The position numbers and the translations under genes are program-made. The notes below the pieces were generated by a model that was not told where the DNA came from, ran no database searches, and was given only the letters and a program-made list of their open reading frames with translations. This document shows positions 31,956 through 43,715 of a DNA stretch of 64,000 nucleotides, in pieces (the stretch's first letter is position 1; the number at the start of each line of letters is the position of its first letter). The stretch comes from Demequina litorisediminis (GTDB taxonomy: Bacteria > Actinomycetota > Actinomycetes > Actinomycetales > Demequinaceae), in contig NZ_BSUN01000001.1 of the NCBI RefSeq assembly GCF_030161615.1, forward strand, positions 1-64,000. Reading direction: 5' to 3'.

Positions 31956-33303
31956 TTACGGGCGGACGATGCCGGGACGGGCGTCCTCGGCGGGCGGCAC
32001 CCAGGCATCGGCATCAGCAGGCGCCTGGTCACCCGAGCGGATGTCCTTCACCTCGCCGTCGCCGTCCGCACCTGGGAACCACACGAAGGGAATCGCGCGA
32101 CGGTCCGCGAACTGAATCTGCTTGCCGAACTTCGCGGCGGTGGGCGACACCTCACAGGCGATGCCACGGGCTCGCAGGCGGTCGGCGATGGTCGCGGACT
32201 GCGCTCGCGAGTCCTCGTCGATCACGGCGACGAGGACGGCGCTCGGGACACCACGATTGGCCCTCGCGAGGCCCGCGCCCAGCATGCGGCTGAGCAGACG
32301 CGAGACGCCGATCGACATACCGACGCCGGGGAAGCCCCCACCGGCGACGAGCGAGTCATACCGGCCGCCCGAACAGATGGACCCCAGGTCTTCGTGCCCC
32401 TGCAGGAACGTCTCATAGACCGAGCCCGTGTAGTAGTCGAGTCCGCGTGCGATCCGCAGGTCCGCCACCGCGGTACCCGGCACGGCCGCGTTCACACCCT
32501 CGACCAGCGCCACCAGGGCCGCGATGCCTGCGCTGAGCCTGCTCCTGCGCATCGGCCACATCCTCGATGGTGGTGGTCGTCGCCCACAGGTCCTCGATCG
32601 CAGTGGCGAACGAGCCGTCGGTCGCGCTGATGCGCGCAAGCCTCCAGGATTGCATCGGTCGCCGTGACGGCGATGCCCTTCTCGGTGAGCTCAGCGCGCA
32701 CCCCGTCGGGGCCGATCTTGTCGAGCCTTGTCGACGCTTCGGAGCGCACCAGCGACGTCCTCGATGCCCACGCCGCGGTAGAAACCGTCGACGAGCCTGG
32801 CGGTTATTGACGTGCATCGTCACCGCGGGCAAGGGCAGCGATGCGAGCGCGCGCGCCATGACGACGGCCACCTCGACCTCGAGGTGCGCGGGCAGGTTGT
32901 CCCGGCCCACGATGTCGATGTCGGCCTGATAGAACTCGCGGTAACGACCCTCTTGCGGCCGCTCACCGCGCCACACCTTCTGAATCTGGAAGCGACGGAA
33001 CGGGAACGCCAGGTCGTTCTGGAACTCCTCCGTGTAGCGCGCGAACGGCACCGTCAGGTCGAAGTGAAGCCCCGCCTTCGCCTCGGAGTCCTGCTCCGCC
33101 CCCAGCCGGCCAAGCGTGTAAATCTCCTTGGCGGCATCGGACTTGCCTGCGAGGCGGTCCAGAGTCTCGACCACTCGCGTCTCGATCTCGGCGAAACCGT
33201 GAAGGCGGAAGACCTCCTTCAAGGAGTCGATCACCTGCGCCTCCACCACGCGGTCGGCAGGGGTCCACTCGGGGAATCCGGACAGGGGTCGCACTCGGGC
33301 CAT
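31956..33303 (-). CDS. hisS: Histidyl-tRNA synthetase
   Basis: Class II synthetase of 447 residues: [14 protein letters not shown] at the start, motif 2 [23 protein letters not shown], the histidine-specific [10 protein letters not shown] and [12 protein letters not shown], and a C-terminal anticodon-binding domain. Four extra bases at 32794-32798, 32724-32728, 32639-32643 and 32536-32540 break the frame. An intact AGCT remains at 32686-32689 within the same gene. An ATG three codons upstream (33312) could also be the start. Confidence 0.94.
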
Positions 33304-33399
33304 GACGGCCATTGTTCCATCCTGACTGGTGGAACCCTGTCCACTCACGACCCCACCCCTAGACTGACGCGCGAACAGCCACTGAGACGTTGAGGTGAC

Positions 33400-34201
33400 A
33401 TGACCACCAAGAAGCAGGCCAAGGCCAACGCCAAGCGCCAGCACTCCAAGCTCGAAGCGCGTCAGGCCGCGAAACGAGCCGCGCACGAGCGCCGCATCAG
33501 GATCGTCGCAGCGATCACGGTCGCCGCGCTCGTCCTCGGTGCCGCCTCCACCCTCATCGTGATGGCCGTCATCAACAGCGGGAACGACGACGTGGCCGCG
33601 ACGCCCACGCAGACGGCCGATGCCTCGGCGAGCGACGACGCCATCAGCACTTCCTCAGGATGGGCCAACTCCCCCGAACCCCCGGACCCCTCGACGGCCG
33701 AGTCCAGGCAATGGTCCGCGACCATCGCGACCAACCTCGGTGACATCACCGTGACTCTTGACGGCGAGAACGCTCCCCAGGCCACCGCAAGCCTTCATCG
33801 CGTTGGCCCAGGACGGCTACTTCGACCAGACTGAATGCCACCGCATCACCACTAGCGGCATCTACGTGCTCCAGTGCGGCGACCCGACGGCCACAGGAAC
33901 GGGCGGTCCCGCCTACTCGTACGGACCCATTGAGAACGCTCCCGCGGACGACGTTTACCCGGCTGGCACCCTCGCGATGGCACGGGTGGGCGGCGACGGC
34001 GAATCCATGGGAAGCCAGTTCTTCATCGTCTACGACGACTCCACCATCCCCTCCGACTCGGCCGGCGGCTACACAGTGTTCGGGCAGGTCACGGAGGGTT
34101 TGAGTATTGTTGAGGGCGTTGCCAGTGCCGGAACCATCACAGGCGAGTCCGACGGACAGCCGGCACAGTCCGTCATCCTGAACGAGGTGTCTGTATCGTG
34201 A
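33400..34201 (+). CDS. Membrane-anchored cyclophilin-type peptidyl-prolyl isomerase
   Basis: The 266-residue product has a cationic N-terminus, a membrane segment (about 34-57) and an acidic Ser/Thr linker. A cyclophilin domain starts at about residue 105: LGDITVTLDGENAPQATASFI, FHRIT-like CHRITTSGIYVLQCGDP, then GSQFFIVYDD. It probably folds exported proteins outside the membrane. One extra base at 33790-33794 breaks the frame. Its stop overlaps the DUF349 start as GTGA; this pairing next to rel is common in Actinobacteria. Confidence 0.9.
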
Positions 34202-35563
34202 CCACCCCCAAGCCCAAGCCGACCCCCAAGCCCGGCCCCCGTCCCGGAACCCCCAGCCCCGTCGTGCTCGCCCAGCACGCGACCCACCCCGTGAAGGTTC
34301 CGGTGGTTGCTGAGGTCACCGACGAGCAGGTCGAGACTGCGAAGGGCTTTGGTGCCATCGAGGGCGAGTCCGTTGTCGTCACCATCGGCGACGAGAAGGT
34401 GACCGTGGGAGCCGCCACCGGCGACGACCCGCTGGCCCCGTACGCGAAGGCGTTCTACGAGCTCTCGGCGTCGATCGAGCGCTTCCACGCACGCCTCGCG
34501 TCCGCGGAGCCTCAGCCCCAAGGACATCGACGACTCGATCGGCGCGCTCTCGCCGCAGTTGGAGACCCCGGCCGTGGTGGGCGACGTCGCCGCGTTGCGT
34601 ACCCGGTTCGCGGAGGTCGAGAAGGAAGCGCTGGAGACGCGCGAGCGGATTCAGGCCGAACGTGACGCCGCACGCGCCGAGGCGCTCGCTGCCCGCGAGG
34701 AGATCGTGGTGAAGGCCGAGGCCATCGCCGCGAAGCCCGAGTCCCAGGTGCACTGGAAGAACGACACCGCCGAACTGCGTGCCCTGCTTGACACGTGGAA
34801 GGAAGCGCAGCGCAGCAACGCGCGCATCGCGAAGGATGCCGAGCGCGAACTGTGGAAGCGTTTCACCGCCGCCCGCTCGGGATTCGAGAAGGCACGCAAG
34901 CACCACTTCGCGCAGGCTCGACAAGGACAACGCTCAGGTCGCCGGCCGCAAGGAGGACCTTGTCGCCCAGGCCGAACGCCTCGCAGAGTCCTCCGATTGG
35001 GACCGCACGGCGCGCGCCTTCAAGGACCTCATGGGCGAGTGGAAGACCGCTGGCCGTGGTCGCCGTAGCGTCGACGACGCGCTGTGGAAGCGGTTCCAGA
35101 CGGCCCAGGACGCGTTCTTCGACGCGCGCCGCTCCGCCTCGGACGCCGAAGACGAGGCCCTCGCGGGCAACGTCGAGGCGAAGGAGGCCGCGGTGGTCGA
35201 GGCCGAGGCTCTGCTGCCCCTGACCGACCTCGACAACGCGAAGCGACAGTTGCGTGCGATCCAGGACCGCTTCGAGGACGCCGGCCGGGTGCCGCGTGCC
35301 GACGTGGCTCGCCTCAACAAGCGCATGGGCGTGGTCGAGAAGGCCGTCCGCGACGCCGAGGACGCCCAGTGGAACTCCCGCAACCCCGAGCGAGCGTCGC
35401 GCCACGGGTGCCGCCGCCCAGGCTCGAGGCCGCGATCGGCGAACTCGAGGCCGATCTCGCCGCCGCGAAGGAGGCCGGAGACAAGCGCAAGGTGAAGGAG
35501 GCCGAGGAGGCCCTCGCCGCCCGCCGCGCCTGGCTTGAGCAGATCCAGGGAGTGGTGTCCTAA
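34198..35563 (+). CDS. DUF349-repeat protein
   Basis: A highly charged, helical protein of about 453 residues with several DUF349 units (WKEAQRSNARIAKDAERELW, LWKRFTAARSGFEKARKHHF, WKTAGRGRRSVDDALWKRFQ). The N-terminal 40 residues are Pro/Lys-rich. DUF349 proteins have been linked to cold or translation stress, but their function is unsettled. Extra bases lie at 34508-34512, 34914-34918 and 35420-35424. A further shift at about 35389-35396 looks like a GAGC duplication after NPE. Confidence 0.88.
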
Positions 35564-35580
35564 GACACCCACCCAGCCAC

Positions 35581-35619
35581 CAGGGGCCGGGGATGCCGCA
35601 CTGGCGTCCCCGGCCCCTG
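35581..35619 (+). terminator. Terminator after the DUF349 gene
   Basis: A perfect 13-bp stem, CAGGGGCCGGGGA (35581-35593) with its complement at 35607-35619 and a 13-base loop, starts 17 bases beyond the stop codon. Confidence 0.8.
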
Positions 35620-35696
35620 TGCTGTCTCCCGTGCTGCTTGTCCACAGCGTTGCGGCCCGCAGCACAGCGGGCGCGCTCGCTGAGCACAATGGAGTG

Positions 35697-36251
35697 ATGT
35701 GGCTCGTCGACTCCTCCCAGGTAGGCCAGGTCGCGTTCCAGCGCATGGTGCGTGACGGCGACCTGATCGCCCTGATGGGGACCGGGGCACGGCCGGTCGA
35801 CATCCCGGACAGCGCACCGCTGCGCACCGCGGCCCTCGCGCCCCTGGTGAGGCCGGGGCTCACGCTGACAGGCTTGGGAGCGCTGTGGGCACACTTCGGC
35901 GGCACACCGCCGACCTCACTCGACGTCCTGGCGTACGAGCATCGCCACTGGAGGTCATGGTCGCCGCCGATGCCCACCAGGATGCACACCACGCCGGTGC
36001 GCCACGGCGCCGTCGCCACACCAGGTGTCGCGCTCGCGGATGCGTTGCGGTGGGCCGACCTGCGCCGGGCGATCCCCGTCGCCTACGCGCTCCTCAGCAG
36101 TGGCCGAGTAGCAGCGGCCGATGCGCTCGGCGCGCTCGACGCCATTGCGGCGCAGGACAACTCGTGGCGTCGCGCGTGGTCCGCGTGGGCTGCGGTGCGC
36201 GACGCCCAGGGAGCGGCGCGACGGGTCACAGCGGCCGCTTCGCCCCGGTAA
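35697..36251 (+). CDS. Hypothetical protein with possible AbiEi-type winged helix
   Basis: An intact 184-residue protein. Its start, MWLVDSSQVGQVAFQRMVRD followed by GDLIALMGTGARP, resembles the winged-helix N-terminus of AbiEi-like antitoxins and related regulators, and the body is rich in Trp, Ala and Arg. No nucleotidyltransferase (AbiEii) partner is adjacent, so a toxin-antitoxin role is not supported. It converges on rel, and the two overlap by 26 bases at their 3' ends. Confidence 0.6.
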   Translation: MWLVDSSQVGQVAFQRMVRDGDLIALMGTGARPVDIPDSAPLRTAALAPLVRPGLTLTGLGALWAHFGGTPPTSLDVLAYEHRHWRSWSPPMPTRMHTTPVRHGAVATPGVALADALRWADLRRAIPVAYALLSSGRVAAADALGALDAIAAQDNSWRRAWSAWAAVRDAQGAARRVTAAASPR

Positions 36252-38475
36252 TGCGGCGGGCGTCGTAGACGCCGTCGATGCGGCGAATGGCGGAAAGCAC
36301 CGCACCGAGGTGGGACGGGTCGGCCATCTCGAACGTAAAGGTGTTGAGCGCGACGCGGTCGCGGTTGGTCGAGACGTTCGCGCCCAGGATGTTCACGTGA
36401 TAGTCCGAGAGCGCCTTCACCACGTCGGACAGGAGACGGTTGCGGTCGAGCGCCTCCACCTCGATCTGCACCAGGAAGGTCGCATCCGACTGACCGGTCC
36501 ACTGGACGTCGATGAAGCGTTCGGCCTGCGTATCGAGGGAGGCGAGATTCGCGCAGTCCGCGCGATGCACCGAGACGCCATTGCCGCGGGTCACGAACCC
36601 ACGGATGGGGTCGCCGGGCACCGGCGTACAACACTTCGCGAGCCTTGACCACCACATCAGACAGCCCGTGGACGGACACGCCCACGTCCCCACGGCGTGC
36701 ACGCTGGGCGGACGTGCCGGGACGCGTGATCTCGGTGACGTCCTCGTCCGCACCCTCGTCACCGCCGACGGCCTCCACCATGCGACTCACCACATCGGAG
36801 GCCTGCTCCTTGTGCTCGCCGATCGCGGCATAGAGCCCGTCAACGTCCTCGTAGTGCATCTCCTTGGCCAAGGCCAGGAGCGTCGACTTGGACATGAGGC
36901 GCTGCATCGGAAGGTGCTGGCGGCGAATCGCCCGCGCAAGCATGTCCCGACCGGTCTCGATCGACTCCTCGCGGCGCTCACGGGTGAACCACTGACGGAT
37001 CTTGTTGCGGGCACGCGTGGACTGCGCAAAATCCAACCAGTCGCGCTTCGGGTGTGCGTTCTGGTCGGACGTGGTGAGGACCTCGACGGTGTCGCCGTTC
37101 TCCAGCGTCGAGTCCAGGGGCACCAGCCGCCCATTCACCTTGGCGCCGATGGTCTTGTGGCCCACCTCGGTGTGCACGGCGTAGGCGAAATCGATGGGGG
37201 TGGCGCCCTGCGGCAGGGCAAGCAACCTGCCACGCGGCGTGAAGACGTACACCTCGGCGCGGGAGATCTCACCGCGTAGCGAGTCGAGGAACTCGGTGGG
37301 ATCGGCGGTCTCCTGCTGCCAGTCGGCGATCTGACGAAGCCAGCCCATGTCATCGGACTTACCGCCGCCGGCGCCCTTGACCGTCTCCTTGTAGCGCCAG
37401 TGGGATGCGAGGCCGTACTCGGCTCGTCTGTGCATCTCCTGCGTGCGGATCTGGAGCTCGACGGGCTTGCCCGACGGACCGATGACGGTGGTGTGAAGCG
37501 ACTGATAGAGGTTGAACTTGGGCATCGCGATGTAGTCCTTGAAGCGACCGGGCACCGGCTGGTACCTCGCGTGCATCGCTCCCAGCACCGCGTAACAGTC
37601 GCGCACCGTCTCGACCAGGATCCGGACCCCGACCAGGTCGTAGATGTCCGCAAGGTCGCGACCTCGCACAATCATCTTCTGATAGACCGAGTAATAGTGC
37701 TTGGGCCGGCCGGTGATCTCGCCCTTGATCTTCATCTGCCGCAACTCCGCGGCGATCTCCGTACGAATCTCGGTCAGATACTTCTCGCGCTCCGGTGCGC
37801 GCTCCGCGACCACGTCGACGATCTCGCCGTAGATCTTCGGATACAGCGTCTTGAAGGACAGGTCCTCAAGTTCCCACTTGATCGCGTTGAGCCCCATGCG
37901 GTGCGCGAGCGGCGCGTAGATCTCGAGGGTTTCCTGCGCCTTGCGGCGGGCCGACTCGACGGGCACATGCTCCCAGGTGCGGGCGTTGTGAAGGCGGTCG
38001 GCAAGGCGAGGAGCAGGACTCGGATGTCCTTCGCCATCGCGACGACCATCTTGCGGACCGTCTCGGCCTGCGCCGCATCGCCGTACTTGACCTTGTCGAG
38101 CTTGGTGACGCCGTCGACGAACTCGGCGACCTCGTCGCCAAACTCCTCGCGGAGCGTCTCGAGCGGATACGAGGTGTCCTCGACTACGTCGTGCAGCAGC
38201 GCCGCACAGATCACCGACTCTGGTAGCCCCATCTCTGCAATGATCTGCGCGACCGCGATGGGGTGGATGATGTACGGCTCACCGCTCTTACGCTGCTGGC
38301 CGCGATGGGCCTTCTCCGCGACCTGATAGGCGCGCTCGATGAGCGTGGTCTTGCCCTTGGGGTACATCCGTCGATACGTGTCGAGGATGCCGTCAATCGC
38401 GGTGACCTCGCGCGGCGCGCGGCGCAAGAACGCCAGCGGCCCGAGCGCGGACGACGTGGGTCGAGTGTCCGTCAT
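36226..38475 (-). CDS. rel: Bifunctional (p)ppGpp synthetase/hydrolase Rel
   Basis: Stringent-response enzyme of 749 residues. The hydrolase HD domain includes LLHDVVEDTSYPLE, the synthetase domain has RFKDYIAMPKFNLYQSLHT with the RxKD loop of bifunctional enzymes, and the TGS domain (FTPRGRLLALPQGATPIDFA), helical/zinc-finger-like region and ACT domain follow. One extra base at 36641-36645, and a one-base loss at about 38005-38010 (where KLADRLHNART is expected and AAGCTT is disturbed), together keep the overall length at 3n. A GAGGAGG ribosome site precedes the ATG. Confidence 0.94.
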
Positions 38476-38582
38476 GTCGCCTCCTCGGGTGGAACCGCTA
38501 GAAACACCAGTCTACGGGCCATGACAGTCACGCAAGCACGCCCTTCGACCCACGCTCACGCCCCAAGGAACGGGACGCGGAT

Positions 38583-38640
38583 GGCCGCATGTGCGGCGTG
38601 TCGCGCCTCCAAGTGCCGCACATGGGGCAATCTGCGGCAC
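38583..38640. repeat. 58-bp dispersed intergenic repeat, copy A
   Basis: This 58-base stretch matches the reverse complement of 59748-59805 at 46 of 58 positions with no gaps. The shared blocks are GCGGCG, GTCGCG, GTGCCGCA and TGCGGCAC. TGCCGCA and TGCGGCA form a hairpin. It lies in the 271-base gap between the rel start and the secF stop, which otherwise shows only the rel promoter region. Confidence 0.75.
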
Positions 38641-38746
38641 TGAGCGGGGTCATGCGGGAGTGCGGACCTGGGAAGGTGCAGGGTTGCGGGCACGCGGGAC
38701 CGCGCTGGGCCCAGGGCCGGATCGAGACGATGCCGGCCCTACGCCG

Positions 38747-39826
38747 CTACTTGCGGCGCTTGCGCTTGGGCTGCGACGACTGACCGAGGTGCTCCCCCGG
38801 AGTCAGCGCGCCCACGTGAACGGTGCCGTCCTCGCGCACCACGTCGCTCGAACCGCCTGCACGCAGCGCCAGCACCTTCGCGGTGTGCTCCTGGATGCGC
38901 GGCTCACGGCCCCGCAGCGCCACCTCGAGGGGTGTCGCCACGAAGATCGACGAGTACGTGCCAACCGCCATACCGACGAACAGCGACAGCGAGATATCCA
39001 TCAGCGTTCCCGCACCGAGCACGAACGTGCCGATGAACAGAATGGCCGCCACGGGCAGCAACGCCACGATCGACGTGTTGATGGAGCGCACCAACGTCTG
39101 GTTCACGGCGAGGTTCGCGAGTTCCTCGTAGGTGTAGCGCGTCTGCTCCGTGAGGTGAGCGGTGTTCTCCTTGACCTTGTCGAACACCACGACCGTGTCA
39201 TACAGCGAGTAACCGAGGATCGTGAGGAATCCGATGACCGCCGCGGGTGTCACTTCGAAACCGATGAGCGCGTAGACACCCACCGTGAGCAGGAGGTCGT
39301 GAATCAGCGCGAGGATTGCCGCCGCCGCCATGCGCCAGGCACGGAAGTACAGCGCGATGACCGCGAACACCAACAGGATGAAGATCACCAGCGCCTGGAC
39401 GGCCTGCTTGCCGAGCCTGTGCACCCCAGGTGGGACCGATCTGGTCGAAGGCGACCGCATCGACCGAGACGTCGTACGCCTCCGCCAGCGCCTCGGTCAT
39501 TGCCTGCTGGTCGGCATCGGAGAGGTCACCCAGCCTGGATGCGGATGTCGTCCTCACCGAGCACCGTGATGCGGGGCTCCTGGGTGGAGTCGATCTCGTT
39601 GACGACATCCTCCGCCGGACCCGCCGAGGGGTTTGCGACGTTGGTGATGATGTACTGCGAGCCGCCGGTGAAGTCGAGGCCGAGCGTGAGGCCCTTGCCG
39701 AACAGCAGCACGAGCGACGCGACCACCAGGATGATCGACACCAGGAACCAGCGCTTGCGCTGCTGAACGATCGGGTAGGTGATCTCACCCGAGTGGAGCC
39801 TTGTTTCCCCAGGTAGCAAGGCTCAT
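38747..39826 (-). CDS. secF: Protein translocase subunit SecF
   Basis: Works with SecD in proton-driven completion of Sec export. The 358-residue protein has six membrane segments: FLVSIILVVASLVLLF, then GLTLGLDFTGGSQY, then the core ALIHDLLLTVGVYALIG and TILGYSLYDTVVVFDKVKEN. A basic C-terminal tail ends QPKRKRRK. Three extra bases at 39797-39801, 39532-39536 and 39414-39418 break the frame, consistent with the 3n length. It starts 3 bases after the secD stop. Confidence 0.94.
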
Positions 39827-39829
39827 GTC

Positions 39830-41852
39830 TCAGCCCTCCGACTTCGTGGTGTCATCGTGGTCGGCATTCTTGGAGCCCGAGGCCTCGGCCTCGTCGGTCG
39901 CGGCGCCTGTCTCGTCCGTGGTGGGCTCGCCCGCCACCTCACTTGACTGAGCGGCCTTGCGGCGCGCCGCCTTACGCTCGGCGAGGGTCAGGCCTTCGCC
40001 AGCGTCGTCATCGGACTCGGCCGATGCCGCGGTCACAGCCTTCGGTGCAGAGGATCCGGTGCGCACGCGGCCACGGCCCTTGTACATCTGCTCACGACCC
40101 AGGCGGCGGGGGTCAAGCCCGGACCACTTGTGGCCCTCGCCCCAGAACTTCGTCTTGGCGAGTAGCACCATCACGGGGTGGGTGAACAGCATCACGATGA
40201 CGATGTCGATCACGGTGGTGAGCCCCAGCGTGAACGCGAAGCCACGCACACCGCCGACGGCCAGCATGTACAGCGTCACCGCGGCAAGCAGCGAGATCGC
40301 GTCGGAAGCCAGAATGGTACGCCGTGCACGTTTCCACGCATGGTCGACGGCGCTGGGCAGGGAACGTCCCTCACGCAGTTCGTCCTTGATGCGTTCGAAG
40401 TACACGATGAACGAGTCAGCCGTAATACCGATCGACACGATCAGACCGGCAACACCGGCGAGTGAGAGTCGATAGTCGAGGCCCCAGGACAGCAGCGTGA
40501 TGACGCCGTAGGTCCCCACACCGGCGAGGATCAACGAGCCCATGGTCACGAGGGCGAGGGCGCGGTACTGGAACACCGAGTACACGATGACCAGCAGCAG
40601 GCCGATGGCGCCTGCGATGAGGCCCTTCTCGAGCCTGCTCTGCGCCGAGCGTCGCGGACATCTGCTGGTTGGACTGCACCTCAAGGCTCATGGGCAGGGC
40701 ACCGAACTTCGCCTGGTTGGCGAGGCTCTCCGCCTGCTCCTGGGTGAAGTTTCCGGTGATCGATGCCTGGCCGCCGGAAATGCGGGCGGAGACGGACGGG
40801 GCCGAGATGACCGCACCGTCCAGAACCATCGCGAACTGGTTGCGCGGGCTTTCGAGCCTGGGAGATGCGCTGCGTGATCTCGTCGAACTTCTGGGCGCCC
40901 TCGTCGGTGAACGTGAGGCGAACCTCGTACGCACCGGTCAGGTTGCCCGCCTGCGTGCTCTCGGGGCCGGAGGCCGCGGTCTCCAGGTCATCGCCGGACA
41001 GGCTCGACGGGACCCATCGCGTACTTCACGATGTCGGCGGAACCACACGCGACGTAGCCGGCCTCCGGGTCGCCCATGGAACGACCCGAGTAGTTCTCGG
41101 CATCGAGGCAGTCGAGAGCGGCGAAGTCGGCCTGGACGTCAGCAGTCAGCCACTCGAAGGACGAGGGATCGGTGGTGCCGTACACGGGCCCGGTGGACGC
41201 GTCCGTGGTCGCCTCAGGGCTGGCCGATGCCGTGGGCTCCGGGGTCGCGGAAGCGGACGTCGCCGTCGCGTCGGTCTCGGCGGACGTCACCTCGGGAGTC
41301 ACGGTCGCGTCGTCGGTCTCACCCACGACGTTGGCCATCTCGCTGGCGCTGACCTCGGGTTCTGGCGACGTCGAGGCATCGGCCGAAGCCGAAGGCTCCG
41401 CGGAGGCCGAAGCGGACGCGCTGGGCTCGGGGGTGGCCGACGTGGACGTCGTGGGGCTCGGGTCTCCGGTCATCAGCACGGGGCGGAACTGGAGCCTGCG
41501 CCGACTGCGCAACAAGGTCCACCGTCGCCTGGTCGGGGTTGCCGGGCAGCGCCACCACAATGTTGTTGCCCTGCGTGGTGATCTCCGCCTCGGCGACACC
41601 CGAGGCATCGACACGGCGACGAATGATCTCGACGGCCTGGTCAAGGTCCGACTGGTCGATCTGCTGGGTCGCCCCCTCCTCCAGCACGGGCGCCAGAATG
41701 ATCTGGCGGCCTCCTGCGAGGTCGAGAGCGAGCCCGGGGGTCCACGAGGTGACGCCCGTCGCGGCACCCACCGCAAGGCCTCCGTAGATGAGGGCGAGGA
41801 TCGCCCCGAGCCAGATCAGCGCCTTGCGAGCGCCCTTGGTTGCTTGAGACAC
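39830..41852 (-). CDS. secD: Protein translocase subunit SecD with low-complexity insert
   Basis: The 672-residue product has membrane segment 1 (ALIWLGAILALIYGGLAVG), GLALDLAGGRQI, the P1 domain and the C-terminal five-segment domain (GLIVSIGITADSFIVYFERI, FTLGLTTVIDIVIVMLFTHP). Between residues about 125 and 225 the P1 domain carries an Ala/Ser/Thr/Pro/Glu-rich insert (SASASASAEPSASADAS and similar), as in some actinobacterial SecD. The tail is charged. Extra bases lie at 41492-41496, 41000-41004, 40855-40859 and 40632-40636. No yajC is present between secD and ruvB. Confidence 0.93.
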
Positions 41853-41959
41853 AGGATTCCTTCGTCTGACGCCTTCGTGTTTGCCCCCGAGGGAGCCCAG
41901 CCGATTCTAGGGGCATGAGGCGCCAGCGTCGAACAGGCCCCGCTACGAAGAGCAACAGT

Positions 41960-43010
41960 TCAGTCGAACAGCCGTCCGCCCACCTGGCCAGCCACAGCAT
42001 CGGCCGGCGGGGTGAGGCCAAGGTGGACCCATGCGTCGGCCGTGGCGATTCTGCCTCGCGGGCTGCGACTCATGAGGCCCTCGCGTACCAGGAACGGCTC
42101 CGCGACAGTCTCGACGGTCTCGGGCTCCTCACCGACGGAGACCGCCAGGGTCGACAGGCCCACGGGACCGCCTCCAAAGCGGGTGCACAACGCGCGCAGC
42201 ACGGCTCGGTCCAGGCGGTCGAGCCCCTTGTCGTCCACCTCGTACACCTGGAGAGCCTCACGCGCGTTCGCGAGGGTTCCCCGACCGCTGCCGTGGACCT
42301 CGGAGAAGTCGCGCACGCGGCGCAGGAGCCGGTTGGCGATTCGGGGCGTGCCGCGCGAGCGGCCCGCGATCTCGTGCGCCGCCGAGGTATCCATCGGGAA
42401 GTCGAGCAGGCGTGCCGAACGTCCCAGGATGCGCTGGAGTTCGGCGGGCTCGTAGAACTCCAGATGGCCCGTGAACCCAAAGCGATCCCTGAGCGGCGCC
42501 GGTAGAAGCCCCGCCCGCGTGGTCGCGCCCACCACCGTAAAACGAGGAAGTGTCAGCGGAATCGACGTGGCGCCAGCGCCCTTGCCGACCACCACATCGA
42601 CACGGAAGTCCTCCATGGCGAGGTAGAGCATCTCCTCGGCGGGCCGTGCCAGGCGATGAATCTCGTCAAGGAACAGCACATCGCCCTCTTCAAGAGAGGA
42701 CAGGATGGCGGCCAGGTCGCCCGCATGCTGGATGGCCGGTCCGGAGGTGAGGCGGAGGTTCGCTCCCATCTCCGTGGCGATGATCATCGCCAGCGTGGTC
42801 TTGCCCAGTCCTGGCGGCCCCGAGAGCAACACGTGATCGGCCGTCGTGCCGCGCGCCACCGCGGCGCGCAGCACCAGGCTGGTGATCTCGCAGGGTCTGT
42901 TGACCGACGAATTCGTCGAGGCTTCCGGGACGAAGCGCCGCCTCGGATGACCGTTCGATCGCGTCCGCGTCGGCGGAGACGAGCCGGGGATCGAGGTCGG
43001 CGTCAGACAC
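41960..43010 (-). CDS. ruvB: Holliday junction branch-migration helicase RuvB
   Basis: AAA+ motor of the RuvAB complex, 349 residues. It has [14 protein letters not shown], Walker [12 protein letters not shown], Walker [21 protein letters not shown] with sensor 1, and a C-terminal winged helix ([20 protein letters not shown]). One extra base at 42876-42880 breaks the frame. The GTG start lies within the end of ruvA (8-base overlap), so translation is coupled. Confidence 0.95.
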
Positions 43011-43616
43011 GCGCCGCGCCCATCGTCCGCAGCGCGGCGCGCAGGGTCACCGCCACGTCCTCCTGCGCCACCGGTCCGTCAGCCACATCGTCCACGGCCT
43101 TCGCCGCGGCCTTCGGGTTCCAGCCCAGGCTGACAAGCGCGTCCTCGACCTGTCCCCTGGCGTCCGCGGGGCCCGCCGAGGGACGCGCCTCGCCGTCTGC
43201 GTCGTCGAGCACGGGGAGGCTGAGCCTTGCCGCCCAGGCTCCAGCAGAAGGCGTGCCGCGACCTTCGCGCCGATGCCGGGCACCTGCTCGAGGGCCTTGC
43301 GATCCCCCGAGGCCACCGCCTGCGCAAGCGCATCGGGCGAATGCACCGCCAGCATGGCGAGCGCGAGCCGGGGCCCCACGCCCTGTACCGACTGCAGCGC
43401 CTCGAACGTGTCGCGCTCGTGCTCCGTACCAAAACCGAACAGCGTCAGGGAGTCCTCACGCACAACAAGGTGGGTGTGCACCCGCACGGTGGCGCCGTGA
43501 CGGAGGTCGGCGAGCGTGGTGGGCGTCGACAGCACCTTCATGCCGACGCCGCCGGTCTCGATCACCGCCGCCGTCGCGCCGACGGACAGCACCGTGCCAT
43601 GCAGCGTGGAGATCAC
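43003..43616 (-). CDS. ruvA: Holliday junction-binding protein RuvA
   Basis: The 203-residue tetrameric junction-binding subunit: an N-terminal OB fold ([33 protein letters not shown]), two helix-hairpin-helix motifs ([13 protein letters not shown] and [13 protein letters not shown]), and a C-terminal RuvB-contact domain ([19 protein letters not shown]). Two extra bases at 43236-43240 and 43223-43227 shift the frame twice, matching the 3n+2 length. The GTG start follows AAGGAGG, directly downstream of a LexA-type box. Confidence 0.94.
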
Positions 43617-43626
43617 GCATCCTCCT

Positions 43627-43642
43627 TCGAACGTATGTACGA
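43627..43642. promoter_or_regulatory. LexA-type SOS box before ruvAB
   Basis: TCGAACGTATGTACGA differs by one base from the Gram-positive/actinobacterial LexA consensus CGAACRNRYGTTYG. It is near-palindromic and ends 10 bases before the ruvA GTG. Damage-inducible ruvAB is known in several Actinobacteria. Confidence 0.7.
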
Positions 43643-43715
43643 ATACGCTACGGGATGACGCTGACACCGACGGCCGCGACGCGCCGCGTGAGCGACGCGC
43701 GGGCAGGCAGCGCCG

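Noticed and set aside
35697..36251. Type IV toxin-antitoxin system
   Set aside because: No nucleotidyltransferase toxin gene is next to it; both neighbours are housekeeping genes.
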